Shown in pieces: positions 1-7,234 of a stretch of DNA of 64,000 nt. Where the stretch lies: NCBI GenBank assembly GCA_919901855.1, contig CAKKQC010000027.1:87612-151611 (forward strand), read 5' to 3'. The notes under the pieces were generated by a model, which was not told the DNA's origin, ran no database searches, and worked only from the letters and a program-made list of their open reading frames with translations. The position numbers were made by a program, and so were the translations under genes. The stretch comes from a bacterium (GTDB taxonomy: Bacteria > Oederibacteriota > CAKKQC01). Position 1 is the stretch's first letter; each line of letters begins with the position of its first letter.

Positions 1-2013
1 CCCCGTGAACCAGTCGTCCTGCTCGAGGTACATGAGCCGCGTGCCCGCGTGCCGCAGGGCCCCGCCCAGCTCGGTATCCCAGGGCAGGCGTACGGTCAGC
101 GTCGCGCCCGCCGTGTAGGCGGGCATGTGCGCGGCCGGCCGCTCCCGGACCACGGTCGCGACCGGCGCCCCGAAGGTGGGCGACATCCAGTCGGCGTCGA
201 TCGCCGTGACTTCCGTCTTCCGCTGGATTGCCCGGATCGTCGTCAGGCTTGCAGAGAGCCGCACCCGGCCCGCGCGGAACGTCCCCTCGGCCTCTTCCCC
301 GCGGACGCGGACCTGGCCGACGTTTCCCGGCGTCCACTTGCCGGTCGCGTCCGGTGCCCAGTCGATCTGATCCCGGACCTTGCGAGCGTAGGCGCCAACG
401 CGGCCCGTGAGGTGACCAGCCTGCCGCTCGATCGACCACTCGAACGTCCGGCCGCGTTCGGGCCGGAGCGCGGGGTTGCCCCCGTAGTAGGGCGTGGACG
501 GTGTAAGCAGGTCGCTGAGCGTCGGCGCCCGGAACGTGGTACCCGCGGACGCCCGCGCCGTCGTGCCCTCGTACTCCCACGCCGCACCCGCGTGGCCGTT
601 CGTGACCCCGCCGAAAAGCGAGTGGGAGTCGTACCGCGCCCCGCCCGCGAGAGTCAGCCCCTCGACCGCGGCGGGATCGACCCCGGGCGTCCCGGCCAGC
701 CGAGCCAGCGGCCGGGCCGACAGCTCCGCATATCCCGCACCGGTCTCGGTCGCCGCCCGGAGTCCGGGCTGGTCAGCCGTGATGCCGGTGATCACATCGT
801 AGCTTTCTTCCTTGTCCGCCATCCGCTCCCGCCGCCACGATCCGCCGGCCGTCAGCCGCGCGTGCTCGGCCGCCCAGGGCCCGGTCACGGCCTGCCCCTC
901 CAAGCCCATCACTCGCGTGATCGTTCGGCTCGATCCGACGGAGGGGTTGGTGCCCCACATCGGTCCGGCATACGACCCGAAACTGGACTCGAGACGGTTC
1001 TCCTCCGCGTAGTGGCGGAGCGAGACCTCCCCCATCCCCGCGGCCTCGTACGTCACTCCCGTCATCACGTGCCGCCGGTGGTCCGCCTGCCGATCCACGA
1101 GCGAGGAGGAGAGCGCGTCGCCGAACCAGCCCTGCGTCGTGGTCCGCAGGAGCGGGTCCCCTGCGGGCTTCGGACCCGGCGTGCCGAGGCTGTCGTCGAA
1201 CGCGCCCGCCTGGACATCGATCCGCGGATTCGTCGCCGTGGCCGCCTTCACGAAGGTGTCCTCGCTCCGCGCGTCCCCGTTGGGCCGGTAGCCGTCCGTA
1301 CGCGTGCGCTCGTCGCGCAGGAGGAGCCGCACGGGACCCAGCGGTCCGCCGGCCTCGACCCGGGTCAGCCGGGTGCCGTACGTGCCGTCCTCGCCCGTGA
1401 TCTCGCCCCGGAACCGGTCCGGCGGCTCGGCCGTGATCACGTTCACGACCCCGCCCAGCGGGCTGGAGCCGTACAGGAGCCCCGAGGGGCCCCGCAGGAC
1501 CTCGACCCGGTCGATCGCACCGGCGGGGACGAGCGACGTATTCGCCTCGCCCGACGACACGGAGTTGAGCGGACGGCCGTCCTGCAGGACGAGCACCTGG
1601 CTCCCCCGCGACCCCCGAACGCTGACGCTCGACAGGGAGCCGGGCCCCCCGTACCGGGCGACCTCGATCCCGGCCGTCCGCGCCACGGCGTCGCCGAGGT
1701 CGAGCGCGTGCGCGGGCGCGAGGTCGGACTTCCCCACGACGCTGACCGTGTCCGGCACTTCGGACCGCGACTGCGGCATCCGGGCCGCCGTCACGACGAC
1801 CTCGCCCATCGTGGGCACTTCGGCGGCCCGGGCCGGCTGCGCCGATGCGGCCGGCTCCGCGGCCACGGGAAGTTCCGGCTCCGTCGCGGTCGACGTGAGC
1901 GCGACAGACTCGGGCAGGGGCTCAACGGCGGTCGTGGATGAGATATCCGCGGCGAGCGCGGGAGTTGCGAACAGGCAAAGCATGACGGACATGAACCGAG
2001 TGACCCTCGTCAT
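1..2013 (-). CDS. btuB: TonB-dependent receptor, BtuB-like (3' end outside window)
   Basis: Outer-membrane receptor that would import a scarce ligand, most likely a cobalamin or other corrinoid, using energy from TonB-ExbB-ExbD. The minus-strand frame is open from 2013 to the window edge (671 codons). It begins with a signal peptide (MTRVTRFMSVMLCLFATPALA), then a TonB-box-like EVVVTA segment and a plug domain in which GSRGSQVLVLQDGRPLN, RVEVLRGPSGLLYGSSPLGG and VVNVIT are clear. The rest is the beta barrel; the last strands are missing. The ATG at 2013 has AAGGAG five bases upstream. The ligand call rests on the cobalamin riboswitch directly upstream rather than on the protein. The TonB/ExbB/ExbD genes at 16233-17982 could energise it. 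A long plus-strand reading frame over the same DNA is a shadow. Confidence 0.9.
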   Translation of the reverse strand, partial: MTRVTRFMSVMLCLFATPALAADISSTTAVEPLPESVALTSTATEPELPVAAEPAASAQPARAAEVPTMGEVVVTAARMPQSRSEVPDTVSVVGKSDLAPAHALDLGDAVARTAGIEVARYGGPGSLSSVSVRGSRGSQVLVLQDGRPLNSVSSGEANTSLVPAGAIDRVEVLRGPSGLLYGSSPLGGVVNVITAEPPDRFRGEITGEDGTYGTRLTRVEAGGPLGPVRLLLRDERTRTDGYRPNGDARSEDTFVKAATATNPRIDVQAGAFDDSLGTPGPKPAGDPLLRTTTQGWFGDALSSSLVDRQADHRRHVMTGVTYEAAGMGEVSLRHYAEENRLESSFGSYAGPMWGTNPSVGSSRTITRVMGLEGQAVTGPWAAEHARLTAGGSWRRERMADKEESYDVITGITADQPGLRAATETGAGYAELSARPLARLAGTPGVDPAAVEGLTLAGGARYDSHSLFGGVTNGHAGAAWEYEGTTARASAGTTFRAPTLSDLLTPSTPYYGGNPALRPERGRTFEWSIERQAGHLTGRVGAYARKVRDQIDWAPDATGKWTPGNVGQVRVRGEEAEGTFRAGRVRLSASLTTIRAIQRKTEVTAIDADWMSPTFGAPVATVVRERPAAHMPAYTAGATLTVRLPWDTELGGALRHAGTRLMYLEQDDWFTG

Positions 2014-2089
2014 TCGATCTCCTTGGGTGCTCGGGAAAACAGGGGAGGCAGACACCGGCCCCTTGTCCCTCGAGGAACCCGTACGTGGC

Positions 2090-2235
2090 GGTCAACTTCG
2101 GGGTCGGTCTCCTGACTCCCGCTTCATCCTTCCCCGCGCCTTCCCAGGTTTCCCCAGTGGCATCCAGCGAGGTCGTCAGCGGTCACAGTGGCGGGGCCGT
2201 CGCCGATTCTTCACGGCGTTCCCTTCACCCACGAA
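2090..2235 (-). promoter_or_regulatory. Cobalamin (AdoCbl) riboswitch in the leader of the TonB receptor
   Basis: Read on the minus strand, the leader holds the conserved blocks of the cobalamin aptamer in the right order: GGGAACGCCGTGAAGAATC, then CCCGCCACTGTGA, a second GCCACTG, GGGAAGGC, and the B12 box AGTCAGGAGACC (2107-2118). The receptor start codon lies about 95 bases further on. Cobalamin riboswitches repress btuB-type genes when the vitamin is plentiful. I could not decide between transcriptional and translational control: no strong U-tailed terminator is seen, which favours translational control. Confidence 0.92.
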
Positions 2236-2252
2236 GCAAATGTTGTGGTGAC

Positions 2253-2282
2253 TTTGTACCACTCCTCAATCGGTCTTGTCAA
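2253..2282 (-). promoter_or_regulatory. Promoter of the riboswitch-receptor transcript
   Basis: On the minus strand a perfect -35 TTGACA (2277-2282) is followed by an 18-base spacer and TACAAA (2253-2258), with TGG immediately before the -10. Transcription would start near 2245, just ahead of the riboswitch. Confidence 0.7.
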
Positions 2283-2284
2283 CG

Positions 2285-2302
2285 CGGCCCGAGGATGGGC
2301 CG
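2285..2302 (-). terminator. Hairpin after the S24 fragment
   Basis: CGGCCC pairs with GGGCCG around a six-base loop, between the S24 fragment and the receptor promoter. There is no T-run, so it is only a weak terminator candidate. Confidence 0.25.
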
Positions 2303-2307
2303 AACGG

Positions 2308-2529
2308 TCAGCGGAGGACTTCGATGACTTCCGCGACCACCTTGACCTCGCCCTCCTCGACATCCTTCAGGACGATGGGCTTGAATTCCGGATTGGTGGG
2401 TTCGAGTCGAATCTCTGCGTGGCGCCACTCGCTCGTGCCGGTTGAAACCTTCGTGCTGGCGTATCTCTTGACCGTATAGGAGCCCCCGGTGTCCGGATCA
2501 TGGATACCGTGATGCTGGACCAGGACGAG
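2308..2529 (-). pseudogene. C-terminal fragment of an S24 (LexA/UmuD-like) peptidase fused to transposase orfB
   Basis: The last about 73 residues of the orfB reading frame are not transposase. They read LVLVQHHGIHDPDTGGSYTVKRY, then a segment ending EIRLEPTNPEFKPIVL and VVAEVIEVLR. This matches the end of S24/LexA-type domains, where the VKR lysine is the general base (compare the LexA segments VTVKRL and NSEFKPIVV). The part that should carry the catalytic serine and the N-terminal domain is missing. The fragment was apparently joined to the IS element by a deletion or insertion and is probably non-functional. The junction is placed near residue 193 of the 266-residue frame, with an uncertainty of a few codons. 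Confidence 0.7.
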
Positions 2530-3150
2530 CGTGACCCCGACGGCCGCAGCCCACTCCCCGACGATCGTCGCGATGAACTCCGGCCCGTTGTCGCTCCGCA
2601 GGTGCGCCGGTACCCCGTACTGATGCCCGAGCCACTCGAGCAGCGCCACGACCTCCGCGGCCTTGAACGAGGGCGCCGCCACGAACGCCAGGCACTCCCG
2701 CGTGTATTCGTCCACCACAGCCAAGAGCCGGATCGACCGTCCGCCCAGCGTCCAGTCCTTCATGAAGTCCAGGCACCAGACCTGGTTCGGCCCCGTAGCC
2801 CGCAAACCCAACAGCTCCGGGATCGGCTTCTGCCGACGCCGTTTCCGCTTGCGGGGCTTCACTTGCAGCTTCAGTAGCTTCCAGATCCGGTGCACCGTGT
2901 TCTCCCCGATCCGCCCCACGAGGTCTCGGACCGCGTCCGTCGCCCGCCGGTATCCCTCGCGCGGAGCGTCCTGGGCCAGCACGGGCAGCAGCGCCTTCAG
3001 CTGCTCGTCCCGTGCCCGTCCGCGACTCACGTACCGCAGGGACGCCCGGCTCCACCCCAGCAGACGGCACGCCCCCCGCTGCGAGAGGTCCGGAATCGCC
3101 GCCAGCACGTCCGCCAGCCGTGCCCGGCGTTCCGCCGGGCTCAGGCTTTT
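2530..3150 (-). pseudogene. IS3-family transposase orfB, truncated
   Basis: Catalytic half of an IS3-type DDE transposase. Counting from a GTG at 3108, visible pieces are an HTH_21-like start (LSQRGACRLLGWSRASLRY), a basic KPRKRKRRRQKP linker, the rve core with the first Asp in VWCLDFMKDW (about residue 114), VVDEYTRECL, and the second Asp in LRSDNGPEF (about residue 173). The third acidic residue and everything after it are replaced by S24-peptidase sequence, so the DDE triad is incomplete and the enzyme should be dead. The frame extends upstream of 3108 to the slippery site, as expected for production as an OrfAB fusion. Confidence 0.85.
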
Positions 3151-3416
3151 CCCCGTAAGGCCACGGAGAGGGCGCGGCGCGCCAGCTCCGATTCCGCCAG
3201 CAGTTCCTTGAGGTGCCCGTTCTCACGCTCCAGCTCCCGGAACCGCTTGGCCTCCGGCGTCGAGAGCCCGCCGTACTTGTGCCGCCACCGCACGAGCGTC
3301 GATTCGCTGATCCCGAGCACCCGGCACGCTTCCTCGACAGGCTTGCCCTGCGCCAGGAGCGCTTCCGCTTCGCGTACGATCCTGACCATCTCCTCCATCG
3401 GCTGACGCTTCTTCAT
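3141..3416 (-). CDS. IS3-family transposase orfA (HTH protein)
   Basis: A 91-residue helix-turn-helix DNA-binding subunit typical of IS3/IS911 elements. It begins MKKRQPMEEMVRIVREAEAL, carries VEEACRVLGISESTLVRWRHKYGG as the HTH, and ends in a leucine/glutamate-rich stretch (RFRELERENGHLKELLAE) that usually forms the multimerising coiled coil. Its ATG has an AAGGAGG site four bases upstream. The stop lies just after a slippery heptamer, so part of the product would enter the -1 frame as OrfAB. The protein looks intact, but its partner orfB is broken. Confidence 0.88.
   Translation of the reverse strand: MKKRQPMEEMVRIVREAEALLAQGKPVEEACRVLGISESTLVRWRHKYGGLSTPEAKRFRELERENGHLKELLAESELARRALSVALRGKA
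3147..3153 (-). other. Programmed -1 frameshift site between orfA and orfB
   Basis: The heptamer reads G GGA AAA in the orfA frame, a canonical X XXY YYZ slippery sequence. It lies just before the orfA stop, and the orfB frame is -1 relative to orfA at this point. This is the usual way IS3 elements make the OrfAB transposase. Confidence 0.7.
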
Positions 3417-3464
3417 GTCGCCTCCTTGCCCCTCCGGGGCCGGCGACTGTCACTCTACCTGGAC

Positions 3465-5312
3465 TCAAGAACCGGGGGCACTGCACGCCAGCTTCTCGCG
3501 CCGGGGCTTGTTCCGTATGTGCATCTGCCAGTCGGTCTCTGACGCCGATCCCGTCATGACGACCTTGATATGCCCCTTGGCGTCGTCATCGTCATGCCAA
3601 CCTGGCCTCAAAGCCGTGATGGCCCGGTACACGTCAACGCAAATCCGGCGGCTCATGCAGACGATCATCGCCTTCCCATCCATGGCTTCCTGCCGGGCAT
3701 CGAAGTGAGCCAGGAGGTCATGGACCACGATCGCGGTTCGCTTGTCGGCCCCCACGACCGCCTCCAGCGCGGCCCACTTGGTCTTGAGCCGCTCCTTGCT
3801 CGGTGCTTCTTCCCCCTCCGTGATCTCCTCGAACTCCACGTCCAGCTTGGGTCGCTCAGCCTCATCCAGCTCGAGTTTCGCGAGCCGTCCTTCGTAGTAG
3901 ATGGGCACCGTGGCCTTGTCGGCGACCGCCCGCTGGATGTCGTAGATGCTGATGTATTCGCCGAATACCGCCCTCGTGCTCCGGTCCGTGAGATCCAGCG
4001 GGGTCGCCGTGAACCCGATGAACGAGGCATTGGGCAGGGCGTCCCGCAGGTGCTTCGCCAGCCCGTCCATGAAGTCGTAGTGGCTCCGGTGCGCCTCGTC
4101 GGCGATCACGATGATGTTCCGGCGATCAGAGAGAAGCGGCATGGATTGTCCCTTCTTGTCCGGAAGGAACTTCTGTACGGTCGTGAAGACGACGCCCCCA
4201 GCCGCCACTTTGAGCAGTTCGCCGAGGTCCGTGCGTTCGTCGGCCTGGACCGGCTTCTGGCGAAGGAGTTCCTGACACCGCGAGAACGTGCCATAGAGCT
4301 GGTCGTCGAGGTCGTTCCGATCGGTCAGGACAACGACAGTCGGATTCTCCATGGCTGGTTCGACGACGATCCGGCCGGCGTAGAACGCCATCGTCAGGCT
4401 CTTCCCGGATCCCTGCGTGTGCCACACGACCCCGCAACGGCGGTCGCCCGAAGGACGCGATGCCTTGACGGTGGTGACAACCGCGTGCTCGACCGCATGG
4501 AACTGGTGGTAACCCGCGATCTTCTTGACCAGTGCCTTGCCATGATCCTCCTCGAACACGATGAAGTGACGCAGATACCGGAGGAAACGCCCGCGGTCGA
4601 ACAGCCCTTTGACCAGCACTTCGAGTTCCGGCATCATCGCCGAGGCGGGCTCCTCGCCCCCGATGGTCCGCCACGGCAGGAACCACTCCCAGTCCGCGGT
4701 CAACGACCCAAACCTGGCCTCGTTTCCGTCCGACGCCACCAGGACTTCGTTGAACGTAAATAGTGGCGCGATCTCGTCCTTGTAGGTCTGGATCTGCTTG
4801 AACGCGGTCAGGACGGTAGCCTTCTCGTCCGCCGGGTTCTTGAGCTCGATGACCGCGATCGGCAGTCCGTTTAGGAACAGCACGATATCGGGACGCCGAT
4901 GGTGCTGTCCCTCCATCACCGTGAACTGGTTCACCGCAACCCAATCGTTCTCATTGGGATCGCCGAAGTCCACGAGTCGCGCCTTGGCATATGCGACCCG
5001 GCCGTCTTCCTGATACGAAACGTCCACGCCGTCGACGAGCATCCGGTGGAAGAGCCGGTTGCCCTGGGCCAGCGACGGCGCGCTCAGTCCGACGACTCTC
5101 CGGAAGGCATCCTCGATAGCTTCTTCCGGCAGCTTCGGGTTCAGGGTCTCCAGCGCCTCCCTCAACCGCCCGGCGAGGAGCACCTCCTGGTAGGTATCAC
5201 GTTCAGCATCCCGCTCTCCCGGCGCGATCTCTGGTCCATGGAGAACCGTGTATTCGAGTTCGTCCAACCACCCGAGCGCCGCTTCTTCGACCTCGGACTC
5301 AGTGAAGCTCAT
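3465..5312 (-). pseudogene. hsdR: Type I restriction subunit HsdR, truncated by the IS element
   Basis: The motor and nuclease subunit of the R-M system, broken after residue 609 (base 3486). Six IS-derived residues (CSAPGS) and a stop follow. Preserved are the N-terminal nuclease region ([10 protein letters not shown] at about 140-149 and VIELKN at about 154-159, a PD-ExK site), Walker A HTQGSGKS (298-305), DEAH in [12 protein letters not shown] (405-408) and GFTATPLD (433-440). The frame is lost after [10 protein letters not shown]. The second RecA domain, which normally continues with helicase motifs V-VI, and the C-terminal assembly helices are missing. ATP-driven translocation and therefore restriction should be lost, although the DNA-binding nuclease head could still be made. 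It lies 34 bases after a two-gene small-protein module. Confidence 0.92.
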
Positions 5313-5346
5313 GGACGGCTCCCCTCGGCCCGCAGGCCCTGCCGCG

Positions 5347-5562
5347 TCACTCAGGTTGCAGGAGCTCTGCAGAGGAGCTCACCGGCTTGATCTTGCCATT
5401 CTTGAACTCCGCCATCGCATCCGCGGCATACTTCCAGATCTCTGATTCGGGGACCATCCTGAGGGTGAACGTCTTGAAGGCGGCCGCCAGCGTGGTCGAC
5501 GGCCCCTCACTCGGGACGTAGATCACCTCGTTGCGTTCGTCGATCCGCCTGCGCGTCTTCAT
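5347..5562 (-). CDS. Small protein of unknown function, coupled to the gene before it
   Basis: A 71-residue protein ([20 protein letters not shown]...AELLQPE) with no recognised family. It contains a predicted helical segment, [37 protein letters not shown] start it at the ATG at 5562 because that codon overlaps the stop of the preceding gene as ATGA; a longer reading frame upstream overlaps that gene completely and looks like a shadow. Its position between the DUF1828 gene and hsdR, with translational coupling, suggests it works with its 62-residue neighbour. No function is assigned. Confidence 0.6.
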   Translation of the reverse strand: MKTRRRIDERNEVIYVPSEGPSTTLAAAFKTFTLRMVPESEIWKYAADAMAEFKNGKIKPVSSSAELLQPE

Positions 5563-5747
5563 TTCGCGAAAAGACGTTGCATGTCCTCGACCGTCGGGAG
5601 TTCCCGCTCGTCCCTGAGAATCTTCGTTTCCCGCATCTCGAACGACACCCCGCCGATGAGGACGCAAGAATCCTTCATGGCTGCGATCAGCTTCTCGACG
5701 GAAACGTCGGTCCCTTCGATACTGAGGACGATCTTCCTCCTGCCCAT
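5559..5747 (-). CDS. Small protein of unknown function upstream of hsdR
   Basis: A 62-residue protein (MGRRKIVLSIEGTDVSVEKLIAAMKDSCVLIGGVSFEMRETKIL...). The start is placed at the ATG at 5747, which has AGGGGGG seven bases upstream; a GTG at 5753 is in frame but too close to that site. The pattern of short strands and one helix could be a compact alpha/beta fold, but no family is recognised. The final codon overlaps the next start by four bases. The two small genes could be an antitoxin/toxin-like or regulatory pair; this is inference from size and coupling only. Confidence 0.6.
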   Translation of the reverse strand: MGRRKIVLSIEGTDVSVEKLIAAMKDSCVLIGGVSFEMRETKILRDERELPTVEDMQRLFAK

Positions 5748-5790
5748 TGTCACACCCCCCTAGCTAGCCGAACCGCCCAATGCATCCAGG

Positions 5791-6558
5791 TCAATTGAGA
5801 AGAGGTTGTGCACTCGTCTCCCTTTGCGACCAGAGAATCGGATGAACTGAATATGCTCCGAGAGCCTCGAGAACATCGCCCCCCGCACTCCTCTCTCCAT
5901 CGTTCAAAAAGGCAAAGGCCTCGACTCCCTTGCCTCGGCCCTCGCGGGTATCTTCCAGGGAAAAAAGGAAGGAGATGATCGAGTGCTTCGAAGGTGCATT
6001 GATGACCTGCACCAGGCGCTCCGGCCTGTTTCGAGAAGGCGGGATCAGAAAATCAACCGCATGGTCGTATCCGCTCTTGCCAGCCAACTTGACGCGTTCG
6101 TTGTATCGTACTTCCTTGAGATCAAGGTACTCACGCACATCCTCGTAGAACAGCGTTTCTACACGAGCTCGGGCCATGACGAACATGTCGCTGATGGCCA
6201 GCATTGCCTGAACGAGATTGTGGGTGCGTTGGCCGAGATTGCGCGGCGACGCCTCCACGACGAGGCGGCCACCGTCGTTCCTCACGCCGAAACCATTCAA
6301 GACCGACTGGAGAATGTCCTTCCGCTTGGGCGAGTTGAGGTCCAAGCCGCTGGCTCGTAGGTCCGCCATCGTGTAGCCGTCATCGGAAAGAATGACGTTT
6401 CCATTCTGCTTCTGCGCGTAGACCTGCACGTGGTCGTTGTGGCGATCAAGGAAGGGGGTCGTCAGCTCGCAGGAACCTCTGAGCTCCTGGGTCACAAGGC
6501 CCTTTCGAAGCCACGAAACGTAGGCTTCGATGAGGGTATCGCATTCCTGGCGGTTCAT
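5791..6558 (-). CDS. DUF1828/DUF1829-type protein
   Basis: A 255-residue protein. The N-terminal half fits DUF1828 (ELTTPFLDRHNDHVQVYAQKQNGNVILSDDGYTMADLRASGLDL, residues about 30-75). The C-terminal half, with YDHAVDFLIPPSRNRPERLVQVINAPSKHSIISFLFSLEDTRE, fits DUF1829. The function of these families is not established; they occur in mobile and defence-associated loci. The start overlaps the end of the DUF6978 gene by four bases (ATGA), so the two are translated together. No nuclease or ATPase motif was recognised. Expression probably starts at the promoter near 7132 or by read-through from the hsd genes. Confidence 0.75.
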   Translation of the reverse strand: MNRQECDTLIEAYVSWLRKGLVTQELRGSCELTTPFLDRHNDHVQVYAQKQNGNVILSDDGYTMADLRASGLDLNSPKRKDILQSVLNGFGVRNDGGRLVVEASPRNLGQRTHNLVQAMLAISDMFVMARARVETLFYEDVREYLDLKEVRYNERVKLAGKSGYDHAVDFLIPPSRNRPERLVQVINAPSKHSIISFLFSLEDTREGRGKGVEAFAFLNDGERSAGGDVLEALGAYSVHPILWSQRETSAQPLLN

Positions 6559-6986
6559 ATGAGACTCACCTGGATTTGAGGCACACCTTGAATATGGCAG
6601 AAGACACAGAAATCCTCCAGCGCTAACCCCATATCCTTCAGATCGTGAAACTCTGCCGGATCAGCAGCAACAGCCCACCGATCCTCGTAGCCCTCTCGAT
6701 AGACGTGCATATGATCTGGACCAACCTGGCTCTCGTCCGGATTCGTGTGCGGGGCGCCCCCGAAATCCAGCCTCACGAGAATGATGGCCTTTCGTCCCCG
6801 CGTCTGATACCTCGCCTTGGAGAGGCGGATAGTGCCCCGCCAGATATCGAGGATGAACCTCTCCCGCCTGTCTTTGCTCTGGAGATCATGGGATTCGTCC
6901 AAGCCCGGCTTGAGATAGATCGGCTGTGGATCCACAAAGTCCTTGTCAGCGGCGATGAGGGCGTCAGCTTCGGCCTGCGTCAACAT
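6555..6986 (-). CDS. DUF6978-like protein
   Basis: A 143-residue protein beginning MLTQAEADALIAADKDFVDPQPIYLKPG. The middle (RERFILDIWRGTIRLSKARYQTRGRKAIILVRLDFGGAPHTNPD) and a histidine-containing stretch (VGPDHMHVYREGYEDRWAV) are the recognisable core of the DUF6978 family, whose role is unknown. It ends in HIQGVPQIQVSLI. The ATGA overlap with the DUF1828 gene makes this a two-gene module. The alternation of acidic and histidine residues could reflect metal binding or nuclease chemistry, but that is speculation. Confidence 0.65.
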   Translation of the reverse strand: MLTQAEADALIAADKDFVDPQPIYLKPGLDESHDLQSKDRRERFILDIWRGTIRLSKARYQTRGRKAIILVRLDFGGAPHTNPDESQVGPDHMHVYREGYEDRWAVAADPAEFHDLKDMGLALEDFCVFCHIQGVPQIQVSLI

Positions 6987-6995
6987 GGTTGGCTC

Positions 6996-7070
6996 TCAGC
7001 ATAGACTCGTGCGGTCAGCAGCGGGCGCGTTTGCCGCGTCGATATTGAGCGCGAAGCCCATCTCAGCCAT
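6996..7070 (-). CDS. Possible 24-residue leader peptide
   Basis: ATG at 7070 is preceded by GGAG at a good distance. The frame reads MAEMGFALNIDAANAPAADRTSLC and stops nine bases before the DUF6978 start. It may be a leader or coupling peptide, the remnant of a deleted gene, or chance. No homology is recognised. Confidence 0.25.
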   Translation of the reverse strand: MAEMGFALNIDAANAPAADRTSLC

Positions 7071-7131
7071 GCTCGCTACTCCTCGCTTCCCGTGGGATCA
7101 TCGGTTCGTCAGCCCCGGCCGACTACCGTTC

Positions 7132-7137
7132 ATTCTA
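7132..7137 (-). promoter_or_regulatory. -10 element for the DUF6978-DUF1828 module
   Basis: Minus-strand TAGAAT in the 248-base gap between the phosphatase and DUF6978 genes. A second TAGAAT lies at 7208-7213. TAnnnT hexamers are otherwise rare in this DNA and recur in front of operons in this window. Confidence 0.45.
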
Positions 7138-7234
7138 ACGCGGCCCTACCTTCCGGCCGATGCTCGCCGCCTCTAGAATGCCAACCCGCTCACGTTTTCT
7201 GCTCGTGATTCTACAGCCTCTCGCGCCAGCCGGG

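Larger units (their letters stand above)
2530..3485 (-). mobile_element. IS3-family insertion sequence, one end missing
   Basis: Contains an orfA/orfB pair with a programmed-frameshift site. The intact end is at 3485: reading inward on the minus strand it begins TGCAGTGCCCCCGGTTCTTG, exactly where the hsdR reading frame stops matching HsdR. The other end is lost: orfB runs without a stop into an S24-peptidase tail near 2529, so the second terminal repeat and the last part of the catalytic domain are gone. No target-site duplication can be checked because one end is missing. Confidence 0.8.

Noticed and set aside
49-1941. 630-codon plus-strand frame over the TonB receptor region
   Set aside because: Its product is a low-complexity Arg/Pro/Gly sequence with no domain, whereas the opposite strand encodes a clear signal peptide, plug and barrel.
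2308-2529. S24-like tail as a normal part of the transposase
   Set aside because: IS3 transposases should continue with the third catalytic acidic residue (DDE) here; the observed segment instead matches the end of S24 peptidases.
3486-5312. HsdR as a functional short variant
   Set aside because: The frame ends inside the second motor domain with IS-derived residues, and the IS terminal sequence starts exactly at the break.
5563-5667. 35-residue N-terminal extension of the 71-residue small protein
   Set aside because: It lies wholly inside the neighbouring gene, lacks a ribosome site and is Arg/Gly-rich; the ATGA start is better.
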